The translations under genes were made by a program, and so were the position numbers. Positions 11,890 to 23,384 of a stretch of 64,000 nt of DNA are shown piece by piece (position 1 is the first letter of the stretch; each line of letters starts with the position of its first letter). The notes beneath the pieces were generated by a model, which saw only the letters and a program-made list of their open reading frames with translations, was not told where the DNA came from and ran no database searches. Origin of the DNA: Plotosus lineatus (taxonomy: Eukaryota; Chordata; Actinopteri; Siluriformes; Plotosidae); assembly GCA_024760905.1 (NCBI GenBank), contig CM045750.1, positions 10,760,419 through 10,824,418 of the forward strand, in the 5' to 3' direction.

Positions 11890-12364
11890 TACAGGGATCC
11901 CTCACTTTCCGCTGTTAATTGGGACCGAGATACCGCCGCAATAACTGAAATCCGCAAAGTAGGATTGACCACCCTCAACCCCCCCCGAGTGACATAAATG
12001 TACGTACATATGTGTGTGTATATAATATCAATAAATACATATTCAATGCTATAAATACTTACAATGAGAGTAAACATGAAAAAATAATGCATAAGATGTA
12101 AATAAAATATAAATACACACACGCAGATGCGCCCCTCACAAAAATACAGTTTTGATGGGATATTTTGGATTGTTTGTGTTTGTTTAGGGGTTTTTTTTTT
12201 TTTTCATAATTGGCCTTGTTTATTTTTTGGCATTTTCCTTAACCTTTTCCCTTTTTCTTCCTTAATTTACTTATTTTTTATTTAGATGAATATTAAAAAA
12301 AAAAAAAAACGTGATGCACTGAAGCCACATAGATTGAAGCGCGAAGTAGCAAGGGATCACTGTA
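11890..12364 (+). mobile_element. Pogo/Tigger-like MITE (family T1)
   Basis: Begins TACAGGGATCCCTCACTTTC and ends GAAGTAGCAAGGGATCACTG then TA, giving inverted termini with a TA target site. The interior has the characteristic AATATCAATAAATACATATT and an A/T-rich core. No transposase. Confidence 0.8.
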
Positions 12365-12659
12365 TTTTCATTTTGCCCTTTCTTGTATTTTTAAAGAATT
12401 CTGAATCAGAGGTTTGACTGAAGGATGTAATAATGTGAATACAGTGTTCTGTCCCGAGTTGATGGTACATCCAGTACTTTTCATACAGAGTTGTCATGCC
12501 GACCATGCCAGAGTAACCCAAACTGAGCAATATATATAGCAAAATAAGCACTGCACTCTGAGTGGGAGGGGGTTGTATAATCTCGACCTGTCAATCGCAG
12601 CATTAATGGCCATGTAATGGTCATTTCTTTGCCAACATTTGGGGATTAGGAAGGGAAGG

Positions 12660-12790
12660 TGAATCTTTCATTCATTCATTTTCTGAACCATTTTATCCTA
12701 ATTATGGTCACGGGGAGGCTGGCACCCATCTCAGCCGACTCCAGGCAAGGGCGTGGCCCTGGACAGCTTACCAGGCTATCGCAGGGCAAG
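12660..12790 (-). mobile_element. SINE S1 tail fragment
   Basis: Reverse-oriented tail with ATCCTAATTATGGTCACGGG and CATCTCAGCCGACTCCAGGC. Only the 3' third of the element is present. Confidence 0.65.
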
Positions 12791-12799
12791 GTGAATCTT

Positions 12800-13720
12800 A
12801 ATTAAAAAAAAGAAATGAATATTAAAGTATTATAATTGTTTAGCACCAGTTTCCACACATTAAACAGACTGTACAAAACAGAAAAAAAAAAAAAAAGGAC
12901 AAACATGGAACGGTTTCCTAAAGAACGGAGGACACAGCTGGGACAGATCTAGGCCACACAAGCAATATTTCAAGCCTTTCAGTCTGAATCAAATCCAGTG
13001 ATTAGTGGAGGAAGCTTGAATTATGCTTTAGATAGTAAAGAGGATTAATGGAGGTCGTTACTTGAACTGATTTGGAGCTTTTCTGAAAAGCACTGATAGA
13101 CATTATACGCAGCCAGAAGGGAGTCCTTCAGGAAAACACAACTACTGTATCAAAGTTTTTGGAGTCTTTCTTTGAAAAGTAGTACGACGTTAAGACAACT
13201 TTACTTTTTATTCTTTTCTTGAAGTCAATGACCGCACCAGGAATTGGATCAACTTTCACACAAAGTGAAAAACTGTCTCAACCTAAAACTGTAAGTTGGG
13301 GGGGCTTCTGAAGGAGCTGAAAGCTATTAAAGGTCAGATAGCATATTAACAGTTCTTCAGGAGGCCACTTCAAAAACTACCCCGGAAATGCTGACGGAGT
13401 ATGTATGCTGGACGTCCTGCTGGGTTTCCTCTTCCCATTCCCATGGTTTTTCTGCTCCCTGTGCTTACTTTGCTCTGATTGATTTCTTTGTATCACACCA
13501 AAAAAATAATCAGCACTTGTATGACAGCAGTCCAATAGGCACTGCATATGATCTTGGTCCAAATAGAGGACCTAGCTCTTAAAGACAAATTTTACATCAA
13601 TATACCACCAAAATATTTACTGTACTGTATTTGGTCGATGAATATTGTTACAGTGTCAGCATTTTTTTCTTCTGTACCTCACCATAAGAGATTTGCAATG
13701 AAACAGTTGTGATTTAAGTG
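12800..13720. other. No gene seen
   Basis: Unique-looking sequence with a poly(A) run near 12881-12896 and no exon support. Confidence 0.35.
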
Positions 13721-13741
13721 TAGACTTTCAACTGTAATTTA

Positions 13742-14039
13742 GGTAAAGTCTGTTGGGTTTTTCCACCCGAGCCATAGTGGCTCATCAGGCCTGTGCTTAT
13801 CCCTGGTTTCCATGGTGTGAAGCGACCAGGAGTTCAACTCCTCCTGGATGGGACGCTAGTCCATCGCAGGTTACCTTCCCAGTATATTTTACTGGTACCC
13901 CTTTATACTGCTGGGTGAACAGAGGCACACTTGTAGTTAAGACCTTGCCCAGGGGTCTTAGCACAGTGAGGGTCTCAGTGGGATTCGAACTCACAACCTC
14001 CCGATCACGAGCGCAGCACCCTAACCACCGGCCCCACAT
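13742..14039 (-). mobile_element. SINE family S3, complete, 12-bp target duplication
   Basis: On the minus strand it reads from the tRNA-like head (box B GTGAGTTCGAATCCC) through CTAAGACCCCTGGGCAAGG and CCAGTATAAAGGGG to AAAACCCAACAGACTTTACC. The 12-bp sequence AACTGTAATTTA occurs exactly at 13730-13741 and 14040-14051, flanking it. This is a target-site duplication and fixes both ends. Confidence 0.85.
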
Positions 14040-14070
14040 AACTGTAATTTAAGTGTTTATTAAAAGTATC

Positions 14071-14386
14071 GGGTGGCATGGTGGCGTAGTGGTTAGCACG
14101 TCCGCCTCACAGCAAGAAGGCCTGGGTTTGATTCTCGGCCTAGGCGTTTGTGTGGAGTTTGCATGTTCTCCCCATGCTTGCGTGGGTTTCCTCCCACAAT
14201 TCAAAGACATGCACAGTAGGTTAACTGGCCGTTCTAAATTGCCCGTAGGTTCGCATCATGCAGAAGGCAATGGCAAATCACTGCACTAATCCCGCCAAGA
14301 AAACCTCCATGAAGATGATAACCAGGGCGTTATCCTTCATGGCGGGTCGCCATGGTTGTCCTACGACTCAGGCACTAGATAGATAG
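14071..14386 (+). mobile_element. Composite SINE (S1 head, other tail), 12-bp target duplication
   Basis: An S1 tRNA-like head (GGCGTAGTGGTTAGCACGTC) runs to about 14250. It then switches to a different 3' module (AGAAGGCAATGGCAAATCAC, GCCAAGAAAACCTCCATGAA, GGTCGCCATGGTTGTCC) ending in GATA repeats. ATTAAAAGTATC occurs exactly at 14059-14070 and 14387-14398, so the whole composite moved as one unit. The tail resembles SINE tails driven by BovB/RTE-type LINEs. Confidence 0.85.
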
Positions 14387-14960
14387 ATTAAAAGTATCAA
14401 ATTAAACTATTTATAAATTACAGCTACATAGAATTTTCAGAGGTATCAAAATTAAATGCAAGTTCATTATTTAATGACAAAAGGAAATAAAAGGTCCATC
14501 AATGATTTCAAGAGCAGAATTTGCATTTGACAGCAATTTATGAGAATACAGTATATGCTCCAAAGACAACTAAAGGAGGCAGTTATTAGGCTGAAAAAAT
14601 AGACACCTCTATCAGAGGGATCAGAGGCAGGGCCCACAAAACTGGATAGGGGGGTGTGCCCCCTGTGCACACACTTTCTCAACCCAAAGAAATTTTTTAA
14701 GCATGTCTACTGACATCTTAAAAATGTTTGAAATGTGTAGTTTGTAGAAGCACAGTATAACCTACATGTACATTGTGTACTGTAAATCCAAGCATATAGT
14801 AATACAGTATAGTGGCTGCCTTCTAGGGAATGTACCGAAACATGGCTTTGAAACATCGACACAAGAATATAAGCGCCGTCTGTGTCAGACCTTGGTCCTC
14901 GAGTGCGTACATAGTATGAAAGGATAAGATTAGAACATTTCACACACCTCAACCCCCCCC

Positions 14961-14962
<2 letters not shown>

Positions 14963-15001
<39 letters not shown>
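14963..15001 (+). repeat. (AC)n microsatellite
   Basis: About 19 AC units following a C-rich stretch. Confidence 0.95.
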
Positions 15002-15008
<7 letters not shown>

Positions 15009-15727
15009 CAGATCACTCTGCGGGCCATGAGAGGGATAGCAGAAGGTTTAGCAGTGGCTCAATCAACAATACCATGCACTCTTTAAAAGAAGGAATATGT
15101 TGGTGAGCTCACCAGCACCAAAAGACCTTGAAGACCATACAACTAAACTGGACAATAATAGAATATGTTCTTTTTCAGGGAAAAAAACCCTCAATTACAT
15201 ATGATACATCTCATCAATTCAAGAACACCCTTGAGGAAGACAGTCTTGTGACAAAATCTACAATTATGAGACACTTTCATTAAAGAAAAACAAAAGGTTT
15301 AGCTCAAGATGCAAACAATTGATAACACTCAAGAGCTCAATAGCCAGAGTATACTTTACAAGGTAACCTGCCTATTTCAGGAGCAAAGAAATCCAAAACA
15401 GAATAAAACAAGATGAACTCGTACCAGAATGATGGTAAGAGAACAGCATGTAGTAGTAAAGGAAGGGCTTATTATTGGTCAAACTTGGTGGTCATGAGAA
15501 TATGTGAGTGAACCAAATCAAAGAGTGTACAAGTGCATCATACTTCCTACACTAGCATACTTGTGTAAGGTATTATTTTCAATAAGACTTTATCATTTAA
15601 TTAATAAGCAGGACAGTGGTGCTGATAGAGTGCTAACAAGAAGTGTCCGTGGTGGTGATGACGGTGGATGTGAACGAGCCCTGAAAATAATGCAGCTCCT
15701 ACACTTTCCAGGGTCTACAATTTAGCT

Positions 15728-15992
15728 AACAACACCTCTTTCCAGCCCAAAGTGCAGCTGACTGGGTTATCAAAGGCGGGCCATGTCTCCCACTGTCTAT
15801 GGTGAGACGCATGTAAAACAACCATTGCTGACTTTTGTAAAAGAGTAGGCTACAAAGCCGTCAGCGTTTTTCTGTCCCATGCTAAAAAGGTTGTGTCAGG
15901 AAGGGAATCCGACGTAAAAACCTATGCCAAATCAAGCATGCGAATCATTCGCTGTGGCGACCCCTGATAAAGGGGAAAAAAGCTGAAAGGAA
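15728..15992 (+). mobile_element. SINE family S2a, headless
   Basis: Starts inside the S2 body (GTGCAGCTGACTGGGTTATC) and runs through CAACCATTGCTGACTTTTGT and GGAAGGGAATCCGACG to the RTE-like tail GCTGTGGCGACCCCTGATAA ... GCTGAAAGG. The tRNA-like head is missing. Confidence 0.7.
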
Positions 15993-16111
15993 ATCATTAT
16001 CATTTAATGAATAAAAAAACGATAATCACTGTCATTCACTTATTCATTTCCCATGAGAGTAACGGGTTAACACCCTGAAAAGCCCACCAGATCACAGCAG
16101 GGCAACGCATC

Positions 16112-16546
16112 TACAGGGATCCCTCACTTTCCGCGGTTAATTGGGACAGAGACCCCATCCACCCCCCCACCCCTGCAACTGCCGAATTCCGCGAAGTAGG
16201 ATCAACCACTCCTGACTGACGTATACATACATGTGTATGTAATATCAATAAATACATATTCAACACTATAAATGCTTATAACAAATAAACATTCAAAAAT
16301 AATGCACAAGATGTAAATAAAATATAAATATACACACATACAAACAAGTGCGTGCACACAGATGCACAACTCACATAAAAATGTAAGTAGTTTTGTTGGG
16401 GGGGGTTGGGTTTTTTTGCATAATTGCCCTTGTTTTGCGGCATTTCCTTAACTTTTCCCACCTTATTTTTTTAATTAGATGAATATTTTTTTAAAAACTG
16501 CGATGCAATGAAGCTGCATGAAATGAAGTAGCGAGGGATCTCTGTA
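16112..16546 (+). mobile_element. Pogo/Tigger-like MITE (family T1)
   Basis: TACAGGGATCCCTCACTTTC at the left and GAAGTAGCGAGGGATCTCTG then TA at the right. Same interior as the copy at 11890, including AATATCAATAAATACATATT. Confidence 0.8.
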
Positions 16547-16549
16547 CAA

Positions 16550-16775
16550 CCATTCGGACTCACATTCACATCTGGGGCAATGTGGAACAGCTAATTAGCC
16601 TAATCTGCATGTCTTTGGACTGTAGGAGGAAACCAGTGTACCCAGAGGAAACCCACACAAGTGCAGGGAAAATGCAGATACCACACAGACACGCCCTGGA
16701 CTTGAACACAGGACTTTCTAGATGTGAGGTATACATGTTAACCATTACACCACCATGTCTTCCCTGAAGTCCATG
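16550..16775 (-). mobile_element. SINE family S1, partial
   Basis: Reverse-oriented S1 body with GCATGTCTTTGGACTGTAGG, GAAACCCACACAAGTGCAGG and a degraded box B region. The tail is missing. Confidence 0.7.
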
Positions 16776-16833
16776 CAGGGACAAAAAAAAAAGGGGTAAA
16801 AACTGCTTATTGTCCCTGAAGCACCTCAAAATA

Positions 16834-18385
16834 CTAGTCCTTCTCAAAAAATTAGCATATTGTGATAAAGTTCATTATTTTTCATAATGTGCTGATAAAA
16901 ATTGAACTTTCATATATTTTAGATTCATTGCACACCAACTGAAATATTGCAGGTCTTTCATTGTTTTAATACTGATGATTTTGGCATACAGCTCATGAAA
17001 ACACAAAATTCCTCTCAAAAAATTAGCATATTTCAGCCGACCAATAAAAAAAAAAAAAGGGGGTTTTAATACAAAAAAAGTCAACCTTCAAATAATTATG
17101 TTCAGTTATGCACTCAATACTTGATCAGGAATCCTTTTGCAGAAATGACTGCTTCAATGCGGTGTGGCATGGAGGCAATCAGCCTGTGGCACTGCTGAGG
17201 TGTTATGGAGGCCCAGGATGCTTCGATAGCGGCCTTAAGCTCATCCACAGTGTTGGGTCTGGTGTCTCTCAACTTTCTCTTCACAATATCCCACAGATTC
17301 TCTATGGGGTTCAGGTCAGGAGAGTTGGCAGGACAGTTGAGCACAGTAATACCATGGTCAGTAAACCATTTAGCAGTGGGTTTGGCACTGTGAGCAGGTG
17401 CCGGGTCGTGCTGAAAAATGAAATCTTCATCTCCATAAAGCTTTTCAGCAGATGGAAGCATGAAGTGCTCCAAAATCTCCAGATAGCGAGCTGCATTGAC
17501 CCTGCCCTTGATAAAACACAGTGGACCAACACCAGCAGCTGACACTGCACCTCAGACCATCACTGACTGTGGGTACTTGACACTGGACTTCAGGCATTTT
17601 GGCATTTCCTTCTCCCCAGTCTTCCTCCAGACTCTGGCACCTTGATTTCCGAATGACATGCAAAATTTGCTTTCATCCGAAAAAAGTACTCTGGACCACT
17701 GAGCAACAGTCCAGTGCTGCTTCTCTGTAGCCCAGGTCAGGCGCTTCTGCCGCTGTTTCTGGTTCAAAAGTGGCTTGACCAGGGGCACCTGTAGCCCATT
17801 TCCTGCACACGCCTGTGCACGGTGGCTCTGGAGGTTTCTACTCCATACTCAGTCCACTGCTTCCACAGGTCCCCCAAGGTCTGGAATCGGCCCTTCTTTC
17901 ACTTTTTCCTTCCCACAGACGTCCCACTGAGGTTCCTCGCTAAAGCACTCTGGGAACAGCCTATTCACTCAGAGATTTCTTTCTGTATCTTACCCTCTGC
18001 TTGAGGGTGTCAATGATGGCCTTCTGGACAGCAGTCAGGTCGGCAGTCTTACCCATGATTGCGGTTTTGAGTAATGAACCAGGCTGGGAGTTTTTAAAAG
18101 CCTCAGGAATCTTTTGCAGGTGTTTAGAGTTAATTGGTTGATTCAGATGATTAGGTTAATAGCTCGTTTAGACTACCTGAACATGATATGCTAATTTTTT
18201 GAGATAGGAATTTTAGGTTTTCATGAGCTGTATGCCAAAATCATCAGTATTAAAACAATAAAAGACCTGAAATATTTCAGTTGGTGTGCAATTAATCTAA
18301 AATACATGAAAGTTTAATTTTTATCAGTACATTACAGAAAATAATGAACTTTATCACAATATGCTAATTTTTTGAGAAGGACTCG
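16834..18385 (-). mobile_element. Complete but dead Tc1-like transposon
   Basis: Inverted termini (AGTCCTTCTCAAAAAATTAG at the left, its reverse complement at the right) are flanked by TA at 16832-16833 and 18386-18387. A second copy of the motif lies inside each end (near 17012 and 18190), giving an IR/DR arrangement with termini of about 200 bp. The transposase is on the minus strand, starting MGKTADLTAVQKAI at 18056. Catalytic-triad regions are readable: FSDESKF, FQHDPAPAHS and SPDLNPIENLW. Premature stops interrupt it after KKSLSE and again after QSVMV, where TGA replaces a codon, so no active enzyme is expected. Confidence 0.92.
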
Positions 18386-18519
18386 TATATAGCTGATGAG
18401 AATACATGTTTCCCAATTAAAAATACTGTATCCATATTTTATCACAGTAACAACCCATAAAAGGATGTTAAATTTATTTAAGTATTATAATACTGATGTT
18501 TGGACTTTGATAAACAGAA

Positions 18520-18650
18520 GGCTGCATAGCTGTCTGTGTCTTTCTACCCAGAAATGGCCTGGCGATCTGTCCAGGGTGTACCTTGCCCTCGCCCAGAGTC
18601 GGCTGAGATGGGCACCAGAAAATAAATGAATGAATGAATATTGATGTTTG
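18520..18650 (+). mobile_element. SINE S1 tail fragment
   Basis: GGCCTGGCGATCTGTCCAGG, CCCAGAGTCGGCTGAGATGG and a short GAAT-repeat tail. Sequence up to the grik1 exon beyond this looks unique. Confidence 0.6.
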
Positions 18651-19000
18651 CTATCATAATATACACATTTTTGAGGTACCTTTTTGGTCAATGTTTACAA
18701 TTTATAAGTACATTTTGTTGAAACTTTACATTTTTAGATCTGTGTCTACCTTACCAAGTAGAACTAGTTTACAGCAGCAGACAGAGTGAGCTGTAGCATT
18801 GTCTAGGTCACAGCCCATAAAGCTCTTGAACTTGGTGGGTATAAAGTGAAGGTTGACAGAAAAATGACCTCCACTTGAGATGCTAAGCTGAGGAACATCA
18901 GTTTTGAAATGAAGCCAAAACACAGAGTCAATAAAAGAACACCTGCTGATATCTGAAAATTGAAAAAAAAAAAAAAAAAAAAGGCTGTGATGAAACCTAC

Positions 19001-19118
19001 CGATTCGGAGGACCTGGTGATCACTAGGACACAACTTAGACATGATAAAAAAGAGCGAGACCATCATCCTGACTGGAATCTCCATGACTCTGGAATCAGA
19101 CCTGACAGGAAACTTCAT
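19001..19118 (-). CDS. grik1: grik1 first coding exon (signal peptide)
   Basis: GRIK1 encodes the ionotropic kainate receptor subunit GluK1, a ligand-gated cation channel. On the minus strand an ATG at 19118 opens 39 codons plus one base. They include a hydrophobic stretch (MMVSLFFIMSKL) and end in SDHQVLRIG at a donor CGAATCG/GTAGGT (19000-18999). QVLRIG followed by GIF is the start of the mature GluK1 amino-terminal domain in vertebrates, and the phase-1 break inside that glycine fits. An ATG at 19085 has a stronger context (GTCATGG) and an in-frame ATG exists at 19226, so the exact start is uncertain. The CpG-rich block just upstream and the neighbouring same-strand tiam1 support the call. 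No later grik1 exon is seen left of here, consistent with a long intron 1. Confidence 0.7.
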
Positions 19119-19450
19119 CTCCGTCGTCGAGTGAAATCCACTCACATCCGCGCGCGACCCCGCCGCGCGTTCCCGCGCGCTTTCACCCGCTTCCCCGGAC
19201 ACTTGAGTGAAGGAAACTGAAAACACGGAGTCTTATGATCCGACTCGGAAGTCAAAACAAGGACATTTCTGTCTCCGTGTCTCTTGTTCTCCTCCTTGAG
19301 TTTTTCCTCAGTTCAAATCTTAACCGTCAGTTCGGAGCTACACACCTGAGGGAGCGCCGAGTGTCAGCGCGCGCTCTGTCCGTGCGCCTGCATCAACCTT
19401 TCAATGCACGCGAGCGTGTTTAATCCCAAACGGAAACGCCGGAAGAGTAA
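19119..19450 (-). promoter_or_regulatory. CpG-rich block, probable grik1 promoter and 5' leader
   Basis: CpG density rises sharply here (CCGCGCGCGACCCCGCCGCG, GTCAGCGCGCGCTCTGTCCG, AAACGGAAACGCCGGAAGAG) against an AT-rich, CpG-poor background. It lies directly 5' of the minus-strand signal-peptide exon. No TATA box is obvious, as is common for CpG-island promoters. The transcription start cannot be placed from sequence alone. Confidence 0.55.
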
Positions 19451-19919
19451 AGTTATGTTTTATTACTCCGAATTTCACAAGATATGACCGCGATGTATCC
19501 CGACAAGAACGAATGGTGGATCGTTTTAATCGTACTAATTTGTAAATTTAAAAGATAAAAGCTCCGTGACGCAATCGGATCTCTCTACACAGCTGGTAAT
19601 ACCAATAATCCCGTTTCCGGTTCGAGAATCAAAAAGCCCGCCTCCACAGAAATGTTCATCAGATCATCCAGTATAAACCCCCAAATCTTTCGTGAGATTT
19701 CCTTCAGTAATAACTGATGAGTAAGACTTTGAAATTTCATGATTTTTGTGCGAGTATCTTTGAGCAGTTGGACTTTGAATTTGTTTTTAATTGAGGCGCT
19801 ACAGTTCGGTTTCCAAATCAAAAGTCCAAACTCGGGCTCCACAGAACTTTAGCCATTGTCCACAAGAACAAGCACACCAAGTTTCATGTAATTGTAGGAG
19901 TAAGAGATTTAGAACCAAC

Positions 19920-21010
19920 TGTCCAAAACAACAACACCAACACCACGGTCAACAATAGCACCAACAACAACTGGAACATAACCAAAAACAATATCATCTG
20001 CACCGAAACAACACCACCAGCAACAACATCACAAACACCAAGACCAACAGCACCAACAGCAACAATAACACCACCAACAACACCACCACGGCCAATGACA
20101 ACACCAACAACAACTGGAACATAACCAAAAACAATATCATCTCCACCGAAACAACACCACCAGCAACAACATCACAAACACCAAGACCAACAGCACCACT
20201 AGCAACAACATCACAGCCAACAGCAACAATAACACCATCAACAACACCACCAACAACAACTGGAACATAACCAAAAATAATATCATCTCCACGAAACAAA
20301 ACCACCAGCAACAACATCACAAACACCAAGACCAACAGCACCACTAGCAACAACACCATAGCCAACAGCAACAACACCACGGCCAATGACAACACCAACA
20401 ACAACTGGAACATAACCAAAAACAATATAATCTCCACCGAAACAACACCACCAGCAACAACATCACAAACACCAAGACCAACAGCACCACTAGCAACAAC
20501 AGCACAGCCAACAGCAACAATAACACCATCAACAACAACAACAACACGGCCAATGACAACACCAATAACAACTGGAACATAACCCAAAACAATATCATCG
20601 CCACCGAAACAACACCACCAGCAACAACATCACAAACACCAAGACCAACAGCACCACTAGCAAAAACACCATAGCCACAGCAACAACACCAATACCAACA
20701 ACAGCTGTAACATAACCAAAAACATTATCTTCACCGATATAAGACCACCAGCAACAACATCACAAACACCAAGACCAACAGCACCACTAGCAACAACACC
20801 ACAGCCAACAACAACAGCTGGAACATAACCAAAAACATTATCTTCACCGAAACAAAACCACCAGCAACAACATCACCACCACCAACAACAACAGAAACAT
20901 CACCAAAACAACACTAACAACAACAACAGCAACACCAAGACCAACAGCACCGCCAGCAAAAACAACAGAAACATCGCCAAAAACATTATCTTCACCAAAA
21001 CAACATCAAC
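19920..21010. repeat. A/C-only CAA-rich satellite, unit about 145-165 bp
   Basis: The + strand is almost free of G and T for more than 1 kb. A longer unit is repeated about six times: CACCAGCAACAACATCACAA, ACACCAAGACCAACAGCACC, ACAACTGGAACATAACCAAA, ATCATCTCCACCGAAACA. Unit starts fall near 20002, 20147, 20293, 20437 and 20604, then become irregular. Long frames on either strand are by-products of the composition. The array begins about 0.5 kb upstream of the grik1 promoter block. Confidence 0.9.
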
Positions 21011-21021
21011 AGCAACACCAA

Positions 21022-21260
21022 GGCAGTGGTGGTCTAGTAGTTAGGGCGCAGGATCGCTGATCCTAAGGTTGGGGGTTCGAGTCCCCACAGGGTTGTCACT
21101 GTCCCCCCAGTGCAGCTAAATGGGTTATCAAAGGCAGGCCATGTCTCTCACTGTCTATGGAGAGAGGCATGTAAAAGAACCATTGCTGACTTTCATAAAG
21201 AGTAGGCTGCAAAGCCGTCAGCGTGTTTCTACAGGACAAGTAGCAAGCGTTCCTGCGTCC
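21022..21260 (+). mobile_element. SINE family S2 inserted in the satellite
   Basis: tRNA-like head (GGTGGTCTAGTAGTTAGGGC, box B GGGTTCGAGTCCCC), then ATGGGTTATCAAAGGCAGGC and CATTGCTGACTTTCATAAAG. It stops after GCCGTCAGCGTGTTTCT without either known tail. Confidence 0.7.
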
Positions 21261-21339
21261 CGGTTAATCTTCTCCGGAAGAGACGGGAAGAGACGAATTG
21301 CTACACTACCTACGGGGATAAGATACGATGATGAATGCA

Positions 21340-21740
21340 CATCAACATCTTCCCCCAGTAGCTCATCAACAACAGCAATACCATGTCCAAAACCATCAGC
21401 AACAATATCACCAACACCATCATCAACAGCAGGAACCTCACCGAAAGCAATATTATCACAAGCACCAACAACAAGAGCAGGAAAAGTACCCAAAACAACA
21501 TCACTGATGACAACAACAGCAATACCATGACCAAAAACACTACCAGCAGCAATAACACCAACATCATCACCAACACTACCACCAATAGCAGGAAGATCAC
21601 CCAAAACAAACACCACCAACAGCAACAACAACAGGAACATCACCAGCAAAAACGTCATCTCCACAAAAACAGCACAACCACCAACAGCAACGGAATCAAC
21701 ACCAACATTATCATCAACAAGACATCCATCAACACCAGTA
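21340..21740. repeat. Continuation of the CAA-rich array
   Basis: More irregular A/C-rich sequence (AGCAACAATATCACCAACAC, CACCAACAGCAACAACAACA) on the far side of the SINE. The S2 copy appears to have split one low-complexity domain. Confidence 0.7.
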
Positions 21741-22001
21741 ACAACAAGAAGGTGACAGAGTTTGTCTCTGCATATCTAGCTGTAAAACTATTAATAAAAG
21801 TATCTGTACTTCAATCAGCATCTCCAGTTAATAATTTGAGATTTACAATTGCATTATCAACAAAGTTGTTTTGTTTTCCACCGAGTGTTTACTTTTTAAT
21901 ATTTTGCTACAACATATCAAATTACAGATGAACTAACACTGTGATAATTAAATACAGACTTTACTACCAATTTGATGTGAATAGGGCAGTAGTGGCCTGG
22001 T

Positions 22002-22285
22002 GGGGCAGTGGTGGTCTAGTGGTATAGCCCCCCCTGCAGCTAACTGGGTTATCAAAGGCGGGCCATGTCTGTCACTGTCTATGGTGAGAGGCATGTAAAA
22101 GAACCATTGCTGACTTTCGTAAAGAGTAGCTGCAAAGTCGCCAGCGTGTTTCTGTCCCTTGCTAAAAAGGTTGTGACAGGAAGGGCATCTGACGTAAAAA
22201 CATCTGCCAAATCAAACGTGCGAATCAGATGATTCGCTGTGGCGACTCCCAAATAAAAAGGAAAAAGCCGAAAGGGAGACAGACA
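22002..22285 (+). mobile_element. SINE family S2a
   Basis: GGCAGTGGTGGTCTAGTGGT head with the box B region deleted, then GCTAACTGGGTTATCAAAGG, AAAAGGTTGTGACAGGAAGG, and the RTE-like tail GCTGTGGCGACTCCCAAATA ... GCCGAAAGG. Confidence 0.75.
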
Positions 22286-22287
22286 GA

Positions 22288-22632
22288 CAGGGCAGTGGTG
22301 GCCTGGTGGTAAAAGGTGCTGGATTGTTGATCCCAAGGTTGAGGGTTTGAGTCCCACTCTCCACAAGGTTGTCACTGTCCCCCCAGTGCAGCTAACTGGG
22401 TTATCAAAGGCTGGTATTGTCTCTCACTGTCTATGGTGAGAGGTTCATGTAAAAGAATCATGGCTGACTTTCGTAAAGAGTAGCTGCATAGCCGCCAGCG
22501 TGTTTCTGCCCCTTGCTAAAGGGTTGTATCAGGAAGGGCAACTGATGTAAAAACCTATGCCAATTCAAACGTGCAATGATTCCCTGTGGTGACACCTGAG
22601 AAAAAAGGGAACAGCCGAAAGGAAAAGAAGAA
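22288..22632 (+). mobile_element. SINE family S2a
   Basis: Second tandem copy with a complete tRNA-like head (GGCAGTGGTGGCCTGGTGGT, GAGGGTTTGAGTCCC). Its tail TGTGGTGACACCTGAG ... GAACAGCCGAAAGGAAAAG is near-identical to the LINE 3' end at 1868. Confidence 0.8.
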
Positions 22633-22861
22633 GACTACCAATTTAATGTGAATAACTTTTAAATAAAAACCCAACAGCAAGCAAAGCCCTTAACTATCAA
22701 CTGCTCAGTTATATCAATGAGATCAAATGTAAGTCACTGTGGTTAAGGTTAATGCTAAATACAATAAATGTAAATGCTATTAGTATATGAATATAAATCA
22801 GAAGTCATATGAAGAAGAGAATGCTACACTTTTTTTTTTTAATTCAGAAGGTGACCTTGGA

Positions 22862-23215
22862 ACAGGGTGGCAGGGTGGCATAGTTGTTAGCACATCCTCC
22901 TCACAGCAGAAAGGTCCTGGGTTTGAGACATCCAGACTCTGGACGTTTCTGTTCTCCCTGTACTTTCATGATTTCCTCCAGGTACTCCAGCTTCCTCCCA
23001 CATTCCAAAACATGCACATTAGGCCAATTGTCCATTTCAAATCGACCCTAGGTGAGAGTATGAGTGTTAATGGTTACGTGGGTGTTGCCCTACAATGGTC
23101 TGATAAGCTTTTCAGGGTGTACACCAGGTTTGCTCCGTGTCGGCTGTGACAGGTTTCAGCCTCCACACGACCCAAGTAGGATCAAGCGGTTCATCAAATG
23201 GGTGAGTGCGTGATG
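22862..23215 (+). mobile_element. SINE family S1
   Basis: Head GGGTGGCATAGTTGTTAGCA, body ACATTCCAAAACATGCACAT and tail ACCCAAGTAGGATCAAGCGG. Diverged but collinear with the other S1 copies. Confidence 0.7.
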
Positions 23216-23384
23216 AACTCTGAACAGAGCCAAGCATAACGTTAACTGAAGGACAAATCATTCAGTTAGACAGCTCTCTTAATTCTATTTATCCTGGGCT
23301 CTTGTTTTTAATATTGTGGACAGATTAGGACGACTCAGTTTGCAAAGTGTCCACTATTGGATAAACTACATAGCCATAAATTTA

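Noticed and set aside
18726..19226. Extended 166-codon minus-strand frame over the grik1 exon
   Set aside because: Only the part ending at the donor after VLRIG is supported; the continuation runs through intron poly(T) and unrelated sequence.
19994..20587. Long valine/leucine-rich minus-strand open frame
   Set aside because: It arises from the stop-free GTT/GGT composition of the satellite; all frames of the array are long and repetitive.
21383..21931. Asparagine/threonine-rich + strand open frame of 182 codons
   Set aside because: Composition by-product of the CAA/AAC array; it runs out soon after the low-complexity DNA ends.
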